From Anaerosphaera multitolerans (GTDB taxonomy: Bacteria > Bacillota > Clostridia > Tissierellales > Peptoniphilaceae): a stretch of 64,000 bases of DNA. Each line of letters opens with the position of its first letter. Position 1 is the first letter of the stretch. The stretch is taken from assembly GCF_004006535.1 (NCBI RefSeq), contig NZ_RLIH01000004.1:1-64000 (forward strand), in the 5' to 3' direction. This document shows positions 27,640 to 36,505 of this stretch, piece by piece. Below the pieces are notes generated by a model that was not told the DNA's origin, ran no database searches, and saw only the letters and a list, made by a program, of their open reading frames with translations. Both the position numbers and the translations under genes were made by a program.

Positions 27640-28233
27640 TTAAACAAAAATATCCTCTACTAAATTTTGAACCATAAATTGAAAGGCGCTTTTAAAGTCA
27701 CAGGATTTGGCAAGCATATCCTTTGAGGAAACTGTCGATAGGAGAATACTGAAAACTGAAAAAGCTATATACTCAGGACATTTAAGTTTTAAATTTGCAT
27801 ATTTAATGGCCTGTCTGAAAAAATCACTATTTTTTTCTTCTAATTGTATTCTCTTTTCTAAGGGAAGTTTTTTATAAAATGATTGAAAATCCACAGTCTT
27901 AGAATCATATAAAAAGGGTTTGCTTTCATATTCAAGATATAAATTCTCTATGGCATTTACAAAACCTTCCTTAGATGGATTTTCTTTTATATCTTTAATA
28001 AAATTTCCGTTTACAAATCTTTGCATCTCCTCCAAGGTTTCAAAAAATAGTTCTTCCTTTGAACTATAGAGATTGTAAAAAGAGCCCGTAGCAATGTTGG
28101 CTTTTTTACAAAGTTCACTTATGCTGGTCTCTTTGTAGCCGCGCTCAACCCAAAAGTCAGAACAAATTTCACGTAGTTTTTTTCTCAACCTTCTCTTATC
28201 ATCCGGTGTAAAGTTCCTGCGATTAGTTGCCAA
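27640..28233 (-). CDS. TetR/AcrR family regulator
   Basis: 197 residues. Residues about 10-60 are the TetR DNA-binding domain (ICSDFWVERGYKETSISELC, then KANIATGSFYNLYSSKEELF). The remaining helices form a ligand domain of unrecognised specificity. Starts with TTG at 28233 after AAAGGAG. It is the first gene of an operon with three small genes and has a perfect 14-bp-arm palindrome at its own promoter, so autorepression is expected. Confidence 0.88.
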   Translation of the reverse strand: MATNRRNFTPDDKRRLRKKLREICSDFWVERGYKETSISELCKKANIATGSFYNLYSSKEELFFETLEEMQRFVNGNFIKDIKENPSKEGFVNAIENLYLEYESKPFLYDSKTVDFQSFYKKLPLEKRIQLEEKNSDFFRQAIKYANLKLKCPEYIAFSVFSILLSTVSSKDMLAKSCDFKSAFQFMVQNLVEDIFV

Positions 28234-28260
28234 AATTAAACTCCTTTCAATTTAAAACAA

Positions 28261-28321
28261 TATATGAATATTTTCGAAAAATATTCATATATATAATATA
28301 CTTATACCTATTGCTTGTCAA
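28261..28321 (-). promoter_or_regulatory. Promoter and palindromic operator of the TetR operon
   Basis: Minus strand: TTGACA (28321-28316), 17-base spacer, TATTAT (28298-28293). Immediately downstream lies a perfect palindrome with 14-bp arms (28261-28274 and 28278-28291) around CGA, placed over the expected transcription start. Confidence 0.8.
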
Positions 28322-28381
28322 TAGCAGTTGAGATTTGTACTATTATTAAAATTTTAAGACTTATAATTATAAAAGAGATAG

Positions 28382-28412
28382 AAAAAACACCTGAAGCCTT
28401 AACTTCAGGTGT
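28382..28412 (-). terminator. Terminator of the second YcdB-domain gene
   Basis: ACACCTGAAG pairs with CTTCAGGTGT around a 6-base loop, followed on the minus strand by TTTTTTC. Confidence 0.8.
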
Positions 28413-28416
28413 GAGT

Positions 28417-30441
28417 TTAAAATTTTAAAAGATTGTAAATTAAGTGAAGTGCATCTTCATGAGTTAATTCTTTCTCAGGGTTTGCCTCCTCGTAGTCATA
28501 AAGGGAAAGAGAGTAGGCTAGAAAATAGTAAGCCTTGTCTTCAGGTGCAATTGCACTGTAATCCTTAAATACATCCTTTGAAAATACGTCTTTTGCATTG
28601 TTTAAACCGAAATAGTATTCGGAGTTTAAAATCCATCTAATAGCTTGTTTGTTTAAGGTGTTTTTATCCATATCCTCTTCAGAAATATTTTCAAACCTAC
28701 TGTACCTAATAGAAGATTTTATATCCTCCTTATTATAAGGAATAGATCCGTCTAGAGAGTTTAGCAAGTAGATAAAATCTGAAACTTTAATTTTATCTTT
28801 AAGATTTGTAATATTTGGTACACCTATATTAATTGAGATTAAATAATTTATTTCATCTTTGTATTTTGACTTATCTATATTTTCATAAACTAATTTACTT
28901 TCAGTTACCTCTTCGCCGGATCTGTTTAAAAGTACTCCGTCACTTGCTCTTATAATTGGACTGGCATTGTTTTTAAAAGTATATAGCAATTTAGGCTCAT
29001 CTTTAACATAGGCATAATATTCCCTAAATTCAAGATTTTTAACAGCTTCATCTAAAGCCTTGTCAACTTCTATGGATTTTGAAATATCATCAAATTTAGC
29101 TTCTGTAAATTCCAAATTATAGCTTGCAATTTTTTTCGTAGAGTTGTCAATATTTAAAGAAACTCCGTTTTCAAGGACAGGATGAGAGTTTTCCATTCTT
29201 GGGAAAGTAATATACGTTCTATAATCACTGCTTTGGTATATTGGATTTTCAATATCTAAATTATTTAATCGCTGACTTACTTTTTCTGTGAAAGTTTTAG
29301 CTATTACCAGGGCCTCTTCTCTTGAAAGAGTGGCCTTTTGAGCAGGTAAGTTTTCATAAGTGTAGTAATTTAAAATTTCAAGATTTTGAGCGTCTATGGA
29401 AATGGAAATTTTCGGCTCGTTTTTTTCAAGTCCATACTCTAGTTCATATACATACTTACTGTTGTAGCGCTTTCCAATATTGTAGTTTTGAAATTTCAAT
29501 TCTGAAAGTTCAAGCTTTGAAACAACTTCTTTTTTAGCATCTTCAATGGTCTTTAAGTTTTTAAGAGTTTCAATTTCATTCTTTTCCACAGGTGTTAAAT
29601 CCACAGATTTTTCCGCAGTATCCGAAGCGGTTTCCATTGCCATTCCACCCATTCCGCCAAAGCCATTTGCAATATTGTAAATCTCATCTTCCACTAAGTT
29701 ACCACTTAGAGCATCAATAGGCTTGTTGGAATCTTTTTGAGCATATACTCCAATGGACTTGGGTTCATTGTATCTGTCAACTATGAAATAACTAAGTATT
29801 AGCGGTTCTTTTTCCATTAATACTTCCTTCGCTTTTTCAAGGGAAATTGCATCTGACTTCTTAGGGAAACTGCCATCTTTAAATACTGTTGAAGCATGGG
29901 ATTTATTATAGTTATTTACTCTTTTTGAATTTAAATCAACAGATATGGATATACTGTCGTTGATAACAGGAATTTCATTTACATACCTCACATAGTCAGC
30001 ACTGGCATAACCATTTTTTGCGCTTATTCTAAACTCTGCCTCTCTGTAATTTTTTAAAATATTTTCGTCGATTTTATTGAGAAATTCTTTTACTACTTCA
30101 TTAATTTCAGCTTTGGTTTTTAATTGAGAGCTTCCTTCTTTTTTATCACCTATACTGTAGTTGTAATTTATAATGTCTCCGTTTTTATTTGTAGTAATGT
30201 GTAGATAGACATCGTCGGAATTCCAATTGTAACTGTAAAATACGGTTTTATTTTCGTCGGTATAGGATGAAAAGTTAAAGTCCTCATATTCATCGGAAAT
30301 ATCGAACATCTTCTTTAATCTTAAAACTTCTTTTTCATTAATTGCATCTTTGGTTTCCTTAGTTGCAATCATAGCATAGGTTGGAAATACCTGAAGGGAA
30401 ACTAAGAGGATACAAAGTATGAATAATGTGAATTTTTTCAT
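28417..30441 (-). CDS. Secreted YcdB/YcdC-repeat protein with SLH-like C-terminus (paralogue 2)
   Basis: 674 residues, signal peptide followed by the same architecture as paralogue 1: FDISDEYEDFNFSSY near the start, NKIDENILKNYREAEFRISA, FYAYVKDEPKLLYTFKN-type segment late, and the same end LTHEDALHLIYNLL. Differences include a Gly/Met-rich insert (GFGGMGGMAMETAS) between the two halves. Probably wall-bound. GGAGG lies before the ATG. The two paralogues flank the TetR operon in direct orientation. Confidence 0.7.
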   Translation of the reverse strand: MKKFTLFILCILLVSLQVFPTYAMIATKETKDAINEKEVLRLKKMFDISDEYEDFNFSSYTDENKTVFYSYNWNSDDVYLHITTNKNGDIINYNYSIGDKKEGSSQLKTKAEINEVVKEFLNKIDENILKNYREAEFRISAKNGYASADYVRYVNEIPVINDSISISVDLNSKRVNNYNKSHASTVFKDGSFPKKSDAISLEKAKEVLMEKEPLILSYFIVDRYNEPKSIGVYAQKDSNKPIDALSGNLVEDEIYNIANGFGGMGGMAMETASDTAEKSVDLTPVEKNEIETLKNLKTIEDAKKEVVSKLELSELKFQNYNIGKRYNSKYVYELEYGLEKNEPKISISIDAQNLEILNYYTYENLPAQKATLSREEALVIAKTFTEKVSQRLNNLDIENPIYQSSDYRTYITFPRMENSHPVLENGVSLNIDNSTKKIASYNLEFTEAKFDDISKSIEVDKALDEAVKNLEFREYYAYVKDEPKLLYTFKNNASPIIRASDGVLLNRSGEEVTESKLVYENIDKSKYKDEINYLISINIGVPNITNLKDKIKVSDFIYLLNSLDGSIPYNKEDIKSSIRYSRFENISEEDMDKNTLNKQAIRWILNSEYYFGLNNAKDVFSKDVFKDYSAIAPEDKAYYFLAYSLSLYDYEEANPEKELTHEDALHLIYNLLKF

Positions 30442-30551
30442 AATATCACCTCCATATATCTTTATTAAATTATACCATCTTTTACAGCCGTATACCTTTT
30501 TTATTTTTAATATGCTATAATTACGAAAGAAAATGGAGAGTGAAGTAATAG

Positions 30552-32150
30552 ATGATAAATGTAAATAACTTAAGTGTGCTCTTTCCTGATAAAAAGTTAT
30601 TTGATGATGTTAATTTAACTTTTAATCCGGGCAACTGCTATGGAATAATAGGGGCAAACGGTGCTGGGAAAAGTACATTTTTAAAAATATTGTCGGGGGA
30701 AAAGGACCCTACCAGCGGAAGTATTTCAATAGATAAAAATTCCAGAATGAGTAAGCTTAACCAAGATCACTATGCCTTTGAAGATGAAATTGTTTTAGAT
30801 ACTGTAATTATGGGAAATAAAAAACTTTATGAAATAGGCAGGGAAAAAGATGAAATCTATATGAAACCCGATTTTTCCGATGAAGACGGAATAAAGGCGG
30901 CGGAGTTGGAAGTGGAGTATGCTGAAATGGGAGGCTATGAAGCTGAATCTGAGGCATCTACACTTTTACAGGGCTTGGGAATAGATACTGAATTACATGA
31001 AAAGACTATGAGCGAGCTTATAGAATCGGATAAGGTAAAGGTCTTACTTGCTCAGGCGCTTTTTGGCAATCCGGACATATTGCTTTTAGACGAGCCCACT
31101 AATGGTATAGATTTAAGAGCCATACTTTGGTTGCAGGACTTCCTGGCTGACTTTGAGGGAATAGTTATAATCGTATCTCATGACAGATATTTTTTAAATG
31201 AAGTATGTACCCATATGGTAGATATAGATTTTGGGAAGATAACTATGTTTGTGGGGAATTATGATTTTTGGTATGAATCTTCTCAATTGGCTTTAAAAAT
31301 GGCAAAGGAACAAAATAAAAAGAAGGAAGATAAAATTAAGGAGCTTCAGGAATTTATTCAAAGGTTCTCTGCCAATAAGTCCAAGTCAAAACAGGCTACA
31401 AGCAGGAAAAAACTTCTTGATAAAATTACGCTTGATGATATAAGACCGTCTTCCAGAAGGTACCCCTTTGTGGGCTTTACTCTTTCAAGAGAGGTGGGCA
31501 ATGAAATTTTAAATGTGGAAAATCTTACAGTTGAGTCTGATGATGGAAAGATTATAGATAATTTAAGTTTAAGAGTTAACAAAAATGATAAAATCGGTTT
31601 TATCGGAAATGAAATAGCTATTACGAAGTTTTTTGAAATAATAAATGGAAAAGATGAAGATTATAGCGGTGAATATAAATGGGGACAGACTGTAACTTGT
31701 GATTACTTTCCAAAGGACAATGGGGAATTTTTTGATGGAATTGATTTAAATTTAGTAGACTGGCTTAGACAGTATTCAGAGGAGCAGTCGGAAATATTTT
31801 TAAGGGGATTTTTAGGTAAGATGTTGTTTTCAGGCGATGAAGTGCTTAAAAAGGCGGACGTCCTCTCCGGAGGGGAAAGAGTGAGAATGATGTTTTCTAA
31901 AATGATGATAAATCCCGTAAACGTACTGACCTTTGATCAACCTACTAACCATTTGGATTTGGAAAGCATAGAGGCGGTAAATAATGGCTTGATAAGTTTT
32001 AAGGGCAATATACTTTTTACTTCCTTGGATCATCAGTTTATATCTTCTGTGGCTAATAGAATAGTGGAATTTTTCGATGACGGAACTTATAGAGATGTTT
32101 CAATGAATTATGATGATTATATTGAAAAATATGTTGTGGAAAATGTGTAG
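30552..32150 (+). CDS. ABC-F family ATPase with one degenerate ATP site
   Basis: 532 residues, two ABC domains joined by a charged linker, no membrane segments: a soluble ABC-F (YkpA/YbiT-like) protein of the type that acts at the ribosome. Domain 1 has Walker A GANGAGKS and DEPTN, but its signature reads SELIESDKVK instead of LSGGxK. Domain 2 has signature LSGGERVR, but Walker A is GNEIAITKFF without GKT, and Walker B ends FDQPTNHLD (Glu to Gln). Thus one composite site is complete and the other lacks all three elements. Not one of the recognised antibiotic-resistance ABC-F types as far as can be seen. Confidence 0.85.
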   Translation: MINVNNLSVLFPDKKLFDDVNLTFNPGNCYGIIGANGAGKSTFLKILSGEKDPTSGSISIDKNSRMSKLNQDHYAFEDEIVLDTVIMGNKKLYEIGREKDEIYMKPDFSDEDGIKAAELEVEYAEMGGYEAESEASTLLQGLGIDTELHEKTMSELIESDKVKVLLAQALFGNPDILLLDEPTNGIDLRAILWLQDFLADFEGIVIIVSHDRYFLNEVCTHMVDIDFGKITMFVGNYDFWYESSQLALKMAKEQNKKKEDKIKELQEFIQRFSANKSKSKQATSRKKLLDKITLDDIRPSSRRYPFVGFTLSREVGNEILNVENLTVESDDGKIIDNLSLRVNKNDKIGFIGNEIAITKFFEIINGKDEDYSGEYKWGQTVTCDYFPKDNGEFFDGIDLNLVDWLRQYSEEQSEIFLRGFLGKMLFSGDEVLKKADVLSGGERVRMMFSKMMINPVNVLTFDQPTNHLDLESIEAVNNGLISFKGNILFTSLDHQFISSVANRIVEFFDDGTYRDVSMNYDDYIEKYVVENV

Positions 32151-32178
32151 CGGATTACTTTTGTAATCTGCTTTTTTA
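32150..32178 (+). terminator. Terminator of the ABC-F gene
   Basis: GCGGATTAC pairs with GTAATCTGC (one G-U) around TTTT, followed by TTTTTT. Confidence 0.75.
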
Positions 32179-32200
32179 TTAGGTGGTTGATAAAGGTAAG

Positions 32201-32255
32201 TTGACAAAAAGAACAAAAGTTCGTATAATATCCCTACAAATCAAACATACGTTTG
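32201..32255 (+). promoter_or_regulatory. SOS promoter of dinB with two LexA-like boxes
   Basis: TTGACA (32201-32206), 17-base spacer, TATAAT (32224-32229). GAACAAAAGTTC at 32211-32222 fits the Gram-positive LexA box GAAC-N4-GTTC and lies in the spacer. A second palindrome, CAAACATACGTTTG at 32242-32255, is a weaker match just upstream of the ribosome site. Confidence 0.85.
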
Positions 32256-32268
32256 AGGAGGTAGGAAG

Positions 32269-33513
32269 ATGAAAGAACGTCAAATATTACATATAGATAT
32301 GAACAGCTTTTATGCCAGTGTGGAACTTTTGGACAAACCGGAATTAAAAAATAAACCCGTTGCCGTAGGTGGAGATGTGGAAAAAAGACACGGCATTATT
32401 TTAGCCAAGAATATTTTAGCTAAGAATAGCGGTGTGAAAACTGCTGAACCCATATGGGAGGCGAAGAAAAAATGTCCTGATTTAATAATACTTCCTCCCA
32501 ATTATGAAAAATATCTTTTTTATAGCAGAAAATCCCATGAGATGTATTATTCTTACACCAACCAAGTTGAACCCTTTGGAATGGATGAATGTTGGCTTGA
32601 CGTTACGGGAAGCTATGGGCTTTTTGGAAGTGGAGTGAAAATAGGAAATGAAATTCGTAAGAGAATAAAAAGGGAGCTGGGTTTAACTGTAAGTATTGGC
32701 GTCAGTTTTAATAAGGTCTTTGCAAAGTTTGGAAGTGACTATAAAAAACCCGATGCTCTTACTTATATTTCCAAAGAGAATTATAAGGATATAATTTGGC
32801 CCTTAAATGTTGAAGAGATGATAATGGTGGGACCTAAGACTAAAAAAAAGTTAAATAAGCTGGGAATTTATAAATTAAGTGATCTGGCACTAGCTAATCC
32901 AAAAATGTTAAAGAATATATTTGGAATAAATGGAGTTAAAATTTGGCAGTGGGCTAACGGTAGAGATGAATCTCCGGTAAAGGATTATAAATTTCGAAAT
33001 CCCATAAAGTCCATTGGCCATGGAATAACTTGCAGCTCGGATTTAGTAGATGATTTTGAAGTTAGAAGAGTTTTTCAACAATTATCTCAAAAGGTGTCAG
33101 GCAGATTAATAGACAGCGGACTTAAGGCCTTGGGAGTTCAAATATACATAAGAGACAGTACTTTATCCTCGATGACTTTGCAGGGAAAATTAAACTATCC
33201 TTCCTATTCTTCTTTGGAACTTACGGAAAGGGCCATGGAACTGTTTAAAAGCAAGTATAGATGGAAACACAATGTACGGGCTGTGGCAATAAGAGCCATT
33301 AATTTAAGAGATATTTTAGAGGTATACCAAGTTCATTTTTTGGAAGATGTAGGAGAACATGAAAAAAAGCTGAGGATGGAAAGAACTGTAAAGAGTATAA
33401 GAGATAGGTTTGGAAAGGATTCAATTACCTATGGGAATTTAATTGGCGATTTAAAAATGCCTGATGACGGCAGGGACATTGTAATTATGCCCAACAGCTT
33501 TATACAATCTTAA
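32269..33513 (+). CDS. dinB: Y-family DNA polymerase (DinB, Pol IV)
   Basis: Translesion polymerase. ILHIDMNSFYASVE and FGMDECWLDVT carry the catalytic carboxylates, followed by SIGVSFNKVFAKFGSDYKKP and the little-finger region. 414 residues, full length. AGGAGG precedes the ATG. Damage induction is expected from the LexA box in its promoter. Confidence 0.92.
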   Translation: MKERQILHIDMNSFYASVELLDKPELKNKPVAVGGDVEKRHGIILAKNILAKNSGVKTAEPIWEAKKKCPDLIILPPNYEKYLFYSRKSHEMYYSYTNQVEPFGMDECWLDVTGSYGLFGSGVKIGNEIRKRIKRELGLTVSIGVSFNKVFAKFGSDYKKPDALTYISKENYKDIIWPLNVEEMIMVGPKTKKKLNKLGIYKLSDLALANPKMLKNIFGINGVKIWQWANGRDESPVKDYKFRNPIKSIGHGITCSSDLVDDFEVRRVFQQLSQKVSGRLIDSGLKALGVQIYIRDSTLSSMTLQGKLNYPSYSSLELTERAMELFKSKYRWKHNVRAVAIRAINLRDILEVYQVHFLEDVGEHEKKLRMERTVKSIRDRFGKDSITYGNLIGDLKMPDDGRDIVIMPNSFIQS

Positions 33514-33595
33514 CTGAAGTACTTTAAAAACTTAAAGGGTAAATGGGTATATGTAAAGTAAAGAAGTTGAGCATTTCTTAGGAAGGAATGATTTT

Positions 33596-34126
33596 ATGAA
33601 AAATTTAAAAAATGCTAAATGGATTTCCTTGATAATGGGGGCTCTATTAATATTGGGAGGAATAATATTTTTATCAAACCCTCTAAGTTCATTGTTGTCC
33701 TTAGTCTATGTAATAGCAGCGGTTTTTATTGCTACGGGAATACTTAGAATACTTCGATATTTTACAGATTCCATGTTTAAAACGGGTTCTTTTTTAATTT
33801 TAGGAATACTGGATGTAATTTTGGGAATTGCCATGGTTTATTCTCAACCTCTGTCGGCAATTACCTTGTCAATATTTTTGGGGTTTTGGGAAATAGTTTC
33901 CGGTGTTTCAGAGATTGCAATTTCAATAGATTTAAAAAAATCGGGTTTTCCAAGATGGTGGCTGGGATTGGCCTTGGGAATATTGGGAGTAATTTTAGGA
34001 ATTATGTTTATTAACAATCCGGCTTTACCTATAATTTATATTGGAATATATATGGTAATGTACGGCGTTACTTTTATATCAACCTTCTTTGGTCTTTTAG
34101 CCTTGGAGAGGAAATTTAAAAGATAG
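33596..34126 (+). CDS. HdeD-like membrane protein (DUF308)
   Basis: 176 residues, about six membrane segments in three similar helical hairpins (SLIMGALLILGGIIFLSNPL, FLILGILDVILGIAMVYSQP, LALGILGVILGIMFINNP). This internal threefold repeat is the DUF308/HdeD pattern. Molecular function unknown; relatives are linked to acid tolerance. AGGAAGGA precedes the ATG. Confidence 0.8.
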   Translation: MKNLKNAKWISLIMGALLILGGIIFLSNPLSSLLSLVYVIAAVFIATGILRILRYFTDSMFKTGSFLILGILDVILGIAMVYSQPLSAITLSIFLGFWEIVSGVSEIAISIDLKKSGFPRWWLGLALGILGVILGIMFINNPALPIIYIGIYMVMYGVTFISTFFGLLALERKFKR

Positions 34127-34194
34127 TTTGTAAAATAAAAAGATGTAAGGTTTTTTAAAATTTTAACTGTGATTCATATTAAGGGGGTAGTATA

Positions 34195-34965
34195 TTGAAA
34201 AGAATAAATTTAATTTATTTCAGTCCATCGGGTTCATCAAACTCCATAGCATCTGAAATAGGGGATAACTTTTCAGGAGATAAGGTCAGGTATGATTTAT
34301 TGAGGCAAACTTTTGAAGAGGTTACCTTTGAAAAAAATGAACTTGTAATATTTGCATTTCCAGTATTTGCAGGGAGATTACCTGCTATATGTCTTGAGAA
34401 AATTGCAAAGTTTAAGGGAAAAGATACACCTGCAATTGGAGTAGTGGTATATGGAAACAGAGATTATGAAGATGCCTTGGTGGAACTTGTGGACATACTT
34501 AAAGAAAATGGTTTTAAAACTATTGGAGCAGGAGCAGTCATTGCAGAACATTCGATTTTTCCAACTATGGCAAAGGGCAGACCTGATGAAAAAGATCGAG
34601 AGCAGATTTTAAACTTCAGTAATAAATGTAAAGATATGTTAAGTTTAATTTCGGAAGATATGAAAATTGAAGTTAAGGGAAACAGACCTTACATAGACAG
34701 CAAACCCATTCCTTTAATTCCAAAGGGAAATTCAAAGTGTATCAAATGCGGGGCCTGTGTAAAAATATGTCCTGTAGGTGCCATATCTATAGACGATCCG
34801 AAAAAGACAGATAAGAAAAAATGTATTTCCTGTACAGCTTGTATCTATATATGCCCTGAAAGAGCCAGAGGTTTTAGCGGTCCTATGTATGCGGCTGCTG
34901 CAAAGACTTTTGAAAGTAAGAATAAAGAAAGAAAAGAACCTGAATTTTTCTATGCTGATAAATGA
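34195..34965 (+). CDS. EFR1 family ferredoxin-flavodoxin protein
   Basis: 256 residues starting with TTG after AAGGGGG. Residues 1-150 are a flavodoxin-like domain (IYFSPSGSSNSIA, FAFPVFAGRLPAI). The C-terminal part has two 4Fe-4S motifs: CIKCGACVKICPVGAI and CISCTACIYICPERAR. Such proteins shuttle electrons in anaerobes; the partner cannot be read. Monocistronic. Confidence 0.88.
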   Translation: MKRINLIYFSPSGSSNSIASEIGDNFSGDKVRYDLLRQTFEEVTFEKNELVIFAFPVFAGRLPAICLEKIAKFKGKDTPAIGVVVYGNRDYEDALVELVDILKENGFKTIGAGAVIAEHSIFPTMAKGRPDEKDREQILNFSNKCKDMLSLISEDMKIEVKGNRPYIDSKPIPLIPKGNSKCIKCGACVKICPVGAISIDDPKKTDKKKCISCTACIYICPERARGFSGPMYAAAAKTFESKNKERKEPEFFYADK

Positions 34966-35033
34966 GTTTTTAATAATAAGTTTTAATTATAGTATAGAAA
35001 CAAGGGAAAATTAATTTTAAATATTGGCAAAAA

Positions 35034-35062
35034 TAAACTCCACCTCTTAATAGGCGGAGTTT
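35034..35062. terminator. Bidirectional terminator between converging genes
   Basis: AAACTCCACCT pairs with AGGCGGAGTTT (one mismatch or G-U) around CTTAAT; A/T runs on both sides. Confidence 0.75.
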
Positions 35063-35065
35063 ATT

Positions 35066-35608
35066 TTAATCGCAGTTACTTTTTTTAAGATATTCTATAA
35101 ATATATCAAAATTTTTATTTAAGGAACCTGCCTTTTCTTCTAAAAGTTTACCATCTACAATACTGTCTTGAACTTTAGGAAAATATACTTCAATTCCCGG
35201 AACTACTACGGACTTTATACCGTTTGAGCGTAAAATCTGTCTTAGATGACCTTGTGCTCTAATAGTGCCCCAGTGCCCCATAGAGCCCCCTGTAATCATT
35301 ACAGGCTTATTCATATATACTCTTTTTTTTCTGGAACACCAGTCAAGGTAATTTTTTAAAACGGCAGGAACGGAATAGTTATTTTCAGGTGTTACAATTA
35401 CTACTCCATCAGCCCACTCAACGTCTTCTCGGGCTTTGTCAACCATTGGCCAATCTTGATTTTCTATATCCTCTGAAAACATTGGGATTTCTGAAATGTC
35501 AGTTTGTCTGATATTATATTCGTCCTTGTGCTTATCCATTAAATAATTTGCAATAATTTGATTATAGGATGCCTTTCTAGTGCTTCCAACAATAAATAAA
35601 ATATTCAT
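35066..35608 (-). CDS. NADPH-dependent FMN reductase family protein
   Basis: 180 residues: ILFIVGSTRKASYNQIIANY for FMN phosphate binding, DISEIPMFSEDIE and VIVTPENNYSVPAVLKNYLD, the usual signature. The frame opens at 35650, but AGGAGG lies five bases before the ATG at 35608, giving the normal MNILFIVGSTR start. Reduces quinones, azo compounds or flavin with NAD(P)H; substrate not readable. Confidence 0.87.
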   Translation of the reverse strand: MNILFIVGSTRKASYNQIIANYLMDKHKDEYNIRQTDISEIPMFSEDIENQDWPMVDKAREDVEWADGVVIVTPENNYSVPAVLKNYLDWCSRKKRVYMNKPVMITGGSMGHWGTIRAQGHLRQILRSNGIKSVVVPGIEVYFPKVQDSIVDGKLLEEKAGSLNKNFDIFIEYLKKSNCD

Positions 35609-35721
35609 AGTACCTCCTAAAATTTTTCTCTTCATTAATAATATACCCAAGTTTTTTTAATAAGGAACTTTGTCCTTATGGAAGGATTTAAGAATTCCTT
35701 TTTTGTAGAACTTATAGATGA

Positions 35722-35948
35722 CTATTACAGATAAAAAGGAAAATTTATTTTATAGATACAATAGTAGTTGATGAATCAAATTATAAAAAAGGTATAGGAC
35801 AATTACTTTTGGACTATGTAAAAAAGAGAAGATAAAGAACGAAATAGATGGTATTGAATTGCAAGTTTCCAGTTATAACATAAAAGCTATTGAATTTTAT
35901 AGAAAGAATGGATTTAAAGAAAAAGTTAAATATATGGAATTGTTATAG
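35722..35948 (+). pseudogene. Broken GNAT acetyltransferase fragment
   Basis: Frame 1 (to 35835) encodes KIYFIDTIVVDESNYKKGIG and QLLLDYVKKRR, the acetyl-CoA-binding core of a GNAT enzyme, then stops. A shift of frame continues from 35835 with GIELQVSSYNIKAIEFYRK and NGFKEKVKYMEL, the normal GNAT C-terminus. No start codon or ribosome site and no N-terminal third are visible, so this is a decayed gene. Confidence 0.75.
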
Positions 35949-36142
35949 ATATCAAGTTCTTCTTCATAATGAGTCATTATCTTATTGTTTTAATAGAAAA
36001 ATTGAGAGGGCATAAAACTAAAACCTTTGGATATGTTTTTATATATGAAGAATGGCATTTAATAAAAGTACTATACATTTATTTTTAAAAGAATAGTACA
36101 GTTAAAAGATAGATGTTACATGTAGAAATTGCTTGTAAAATA
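35949..36142. other. Weakly constrained AT-rich sequence
   Basis: No supported gene. A 39-codon frame at 35969-36088 has no ribosome site. The stretch continues the decayed region that begins after the FMN reductase gene. Confidence 0.4.
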
Positions 36143-36172
36143 TTGACGTAATATTATTAATGAGAATATACT
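36143..36172 (+). promoter_or_regulatory. Putative promoter of the small membrane ORF cluster
   Basis: TTGACG (36143-36148), 18-base spacer, TATACT (36167-36172), 66 bases upstream of the first small ORF. Confidence 0.5.
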
Positions 36173-36237
36173 TAAAATAGAAGGTGTGATAGTATTTCAA
36201 GGTTATATTTATATTGTAGATAGGAGTGAAGTTTTTA

Positions 36238-36432
36238 GTGAATTTTAGCGCAAGTAAATTTAAATTATTAATCGCCTTGATATTAATTAATATATTTATA
36301 TATTATGAAGCTATAAGAGGCGGAAAAACTTCATCCTTTTTGATAGGAATTGTTTTATCTATAATTTTAATATTATTGAAAAAAAAAGGTTTTTTGAAAA
36401 TAAATGATGAAAATTATGAAAAAAAGTATTAA
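36238..36432 (+). CDS. Small membrane protein, unknown
   Basis: 64 residues from a GTG at 36238, preceded by AGGAG at a long spacing (an in-frame GTG at 36226 overlaps that site). Two hydrophobic segments: LLIALILINIFIYYEAI and FLIGIVLSIILILL, then a charged tail KKKGFLKINDENYEKKY. First of three tiny membrane ORFs in a row. No family recognised. Confidence 0.5.
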   Translation: MNFSASKFKLLIALILINIFIYYEAIRGGKTSSFLIGIVLSIILILLKKKGFLKINDENYEKKY

Positions 36433-36505
36433 TATTAGCTGTTATGATAATTTTAAATATGACCTGTTCATTTTATGTTTGAGAAATTAAGATAGGAGAT
36501 AGAGT

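Noticed and set aside
35969-36088. 39-codon ORF after the broken acetyltransferase
   Set aside because: No ribosome site; could be another gene remnant, but nothing identifies it.
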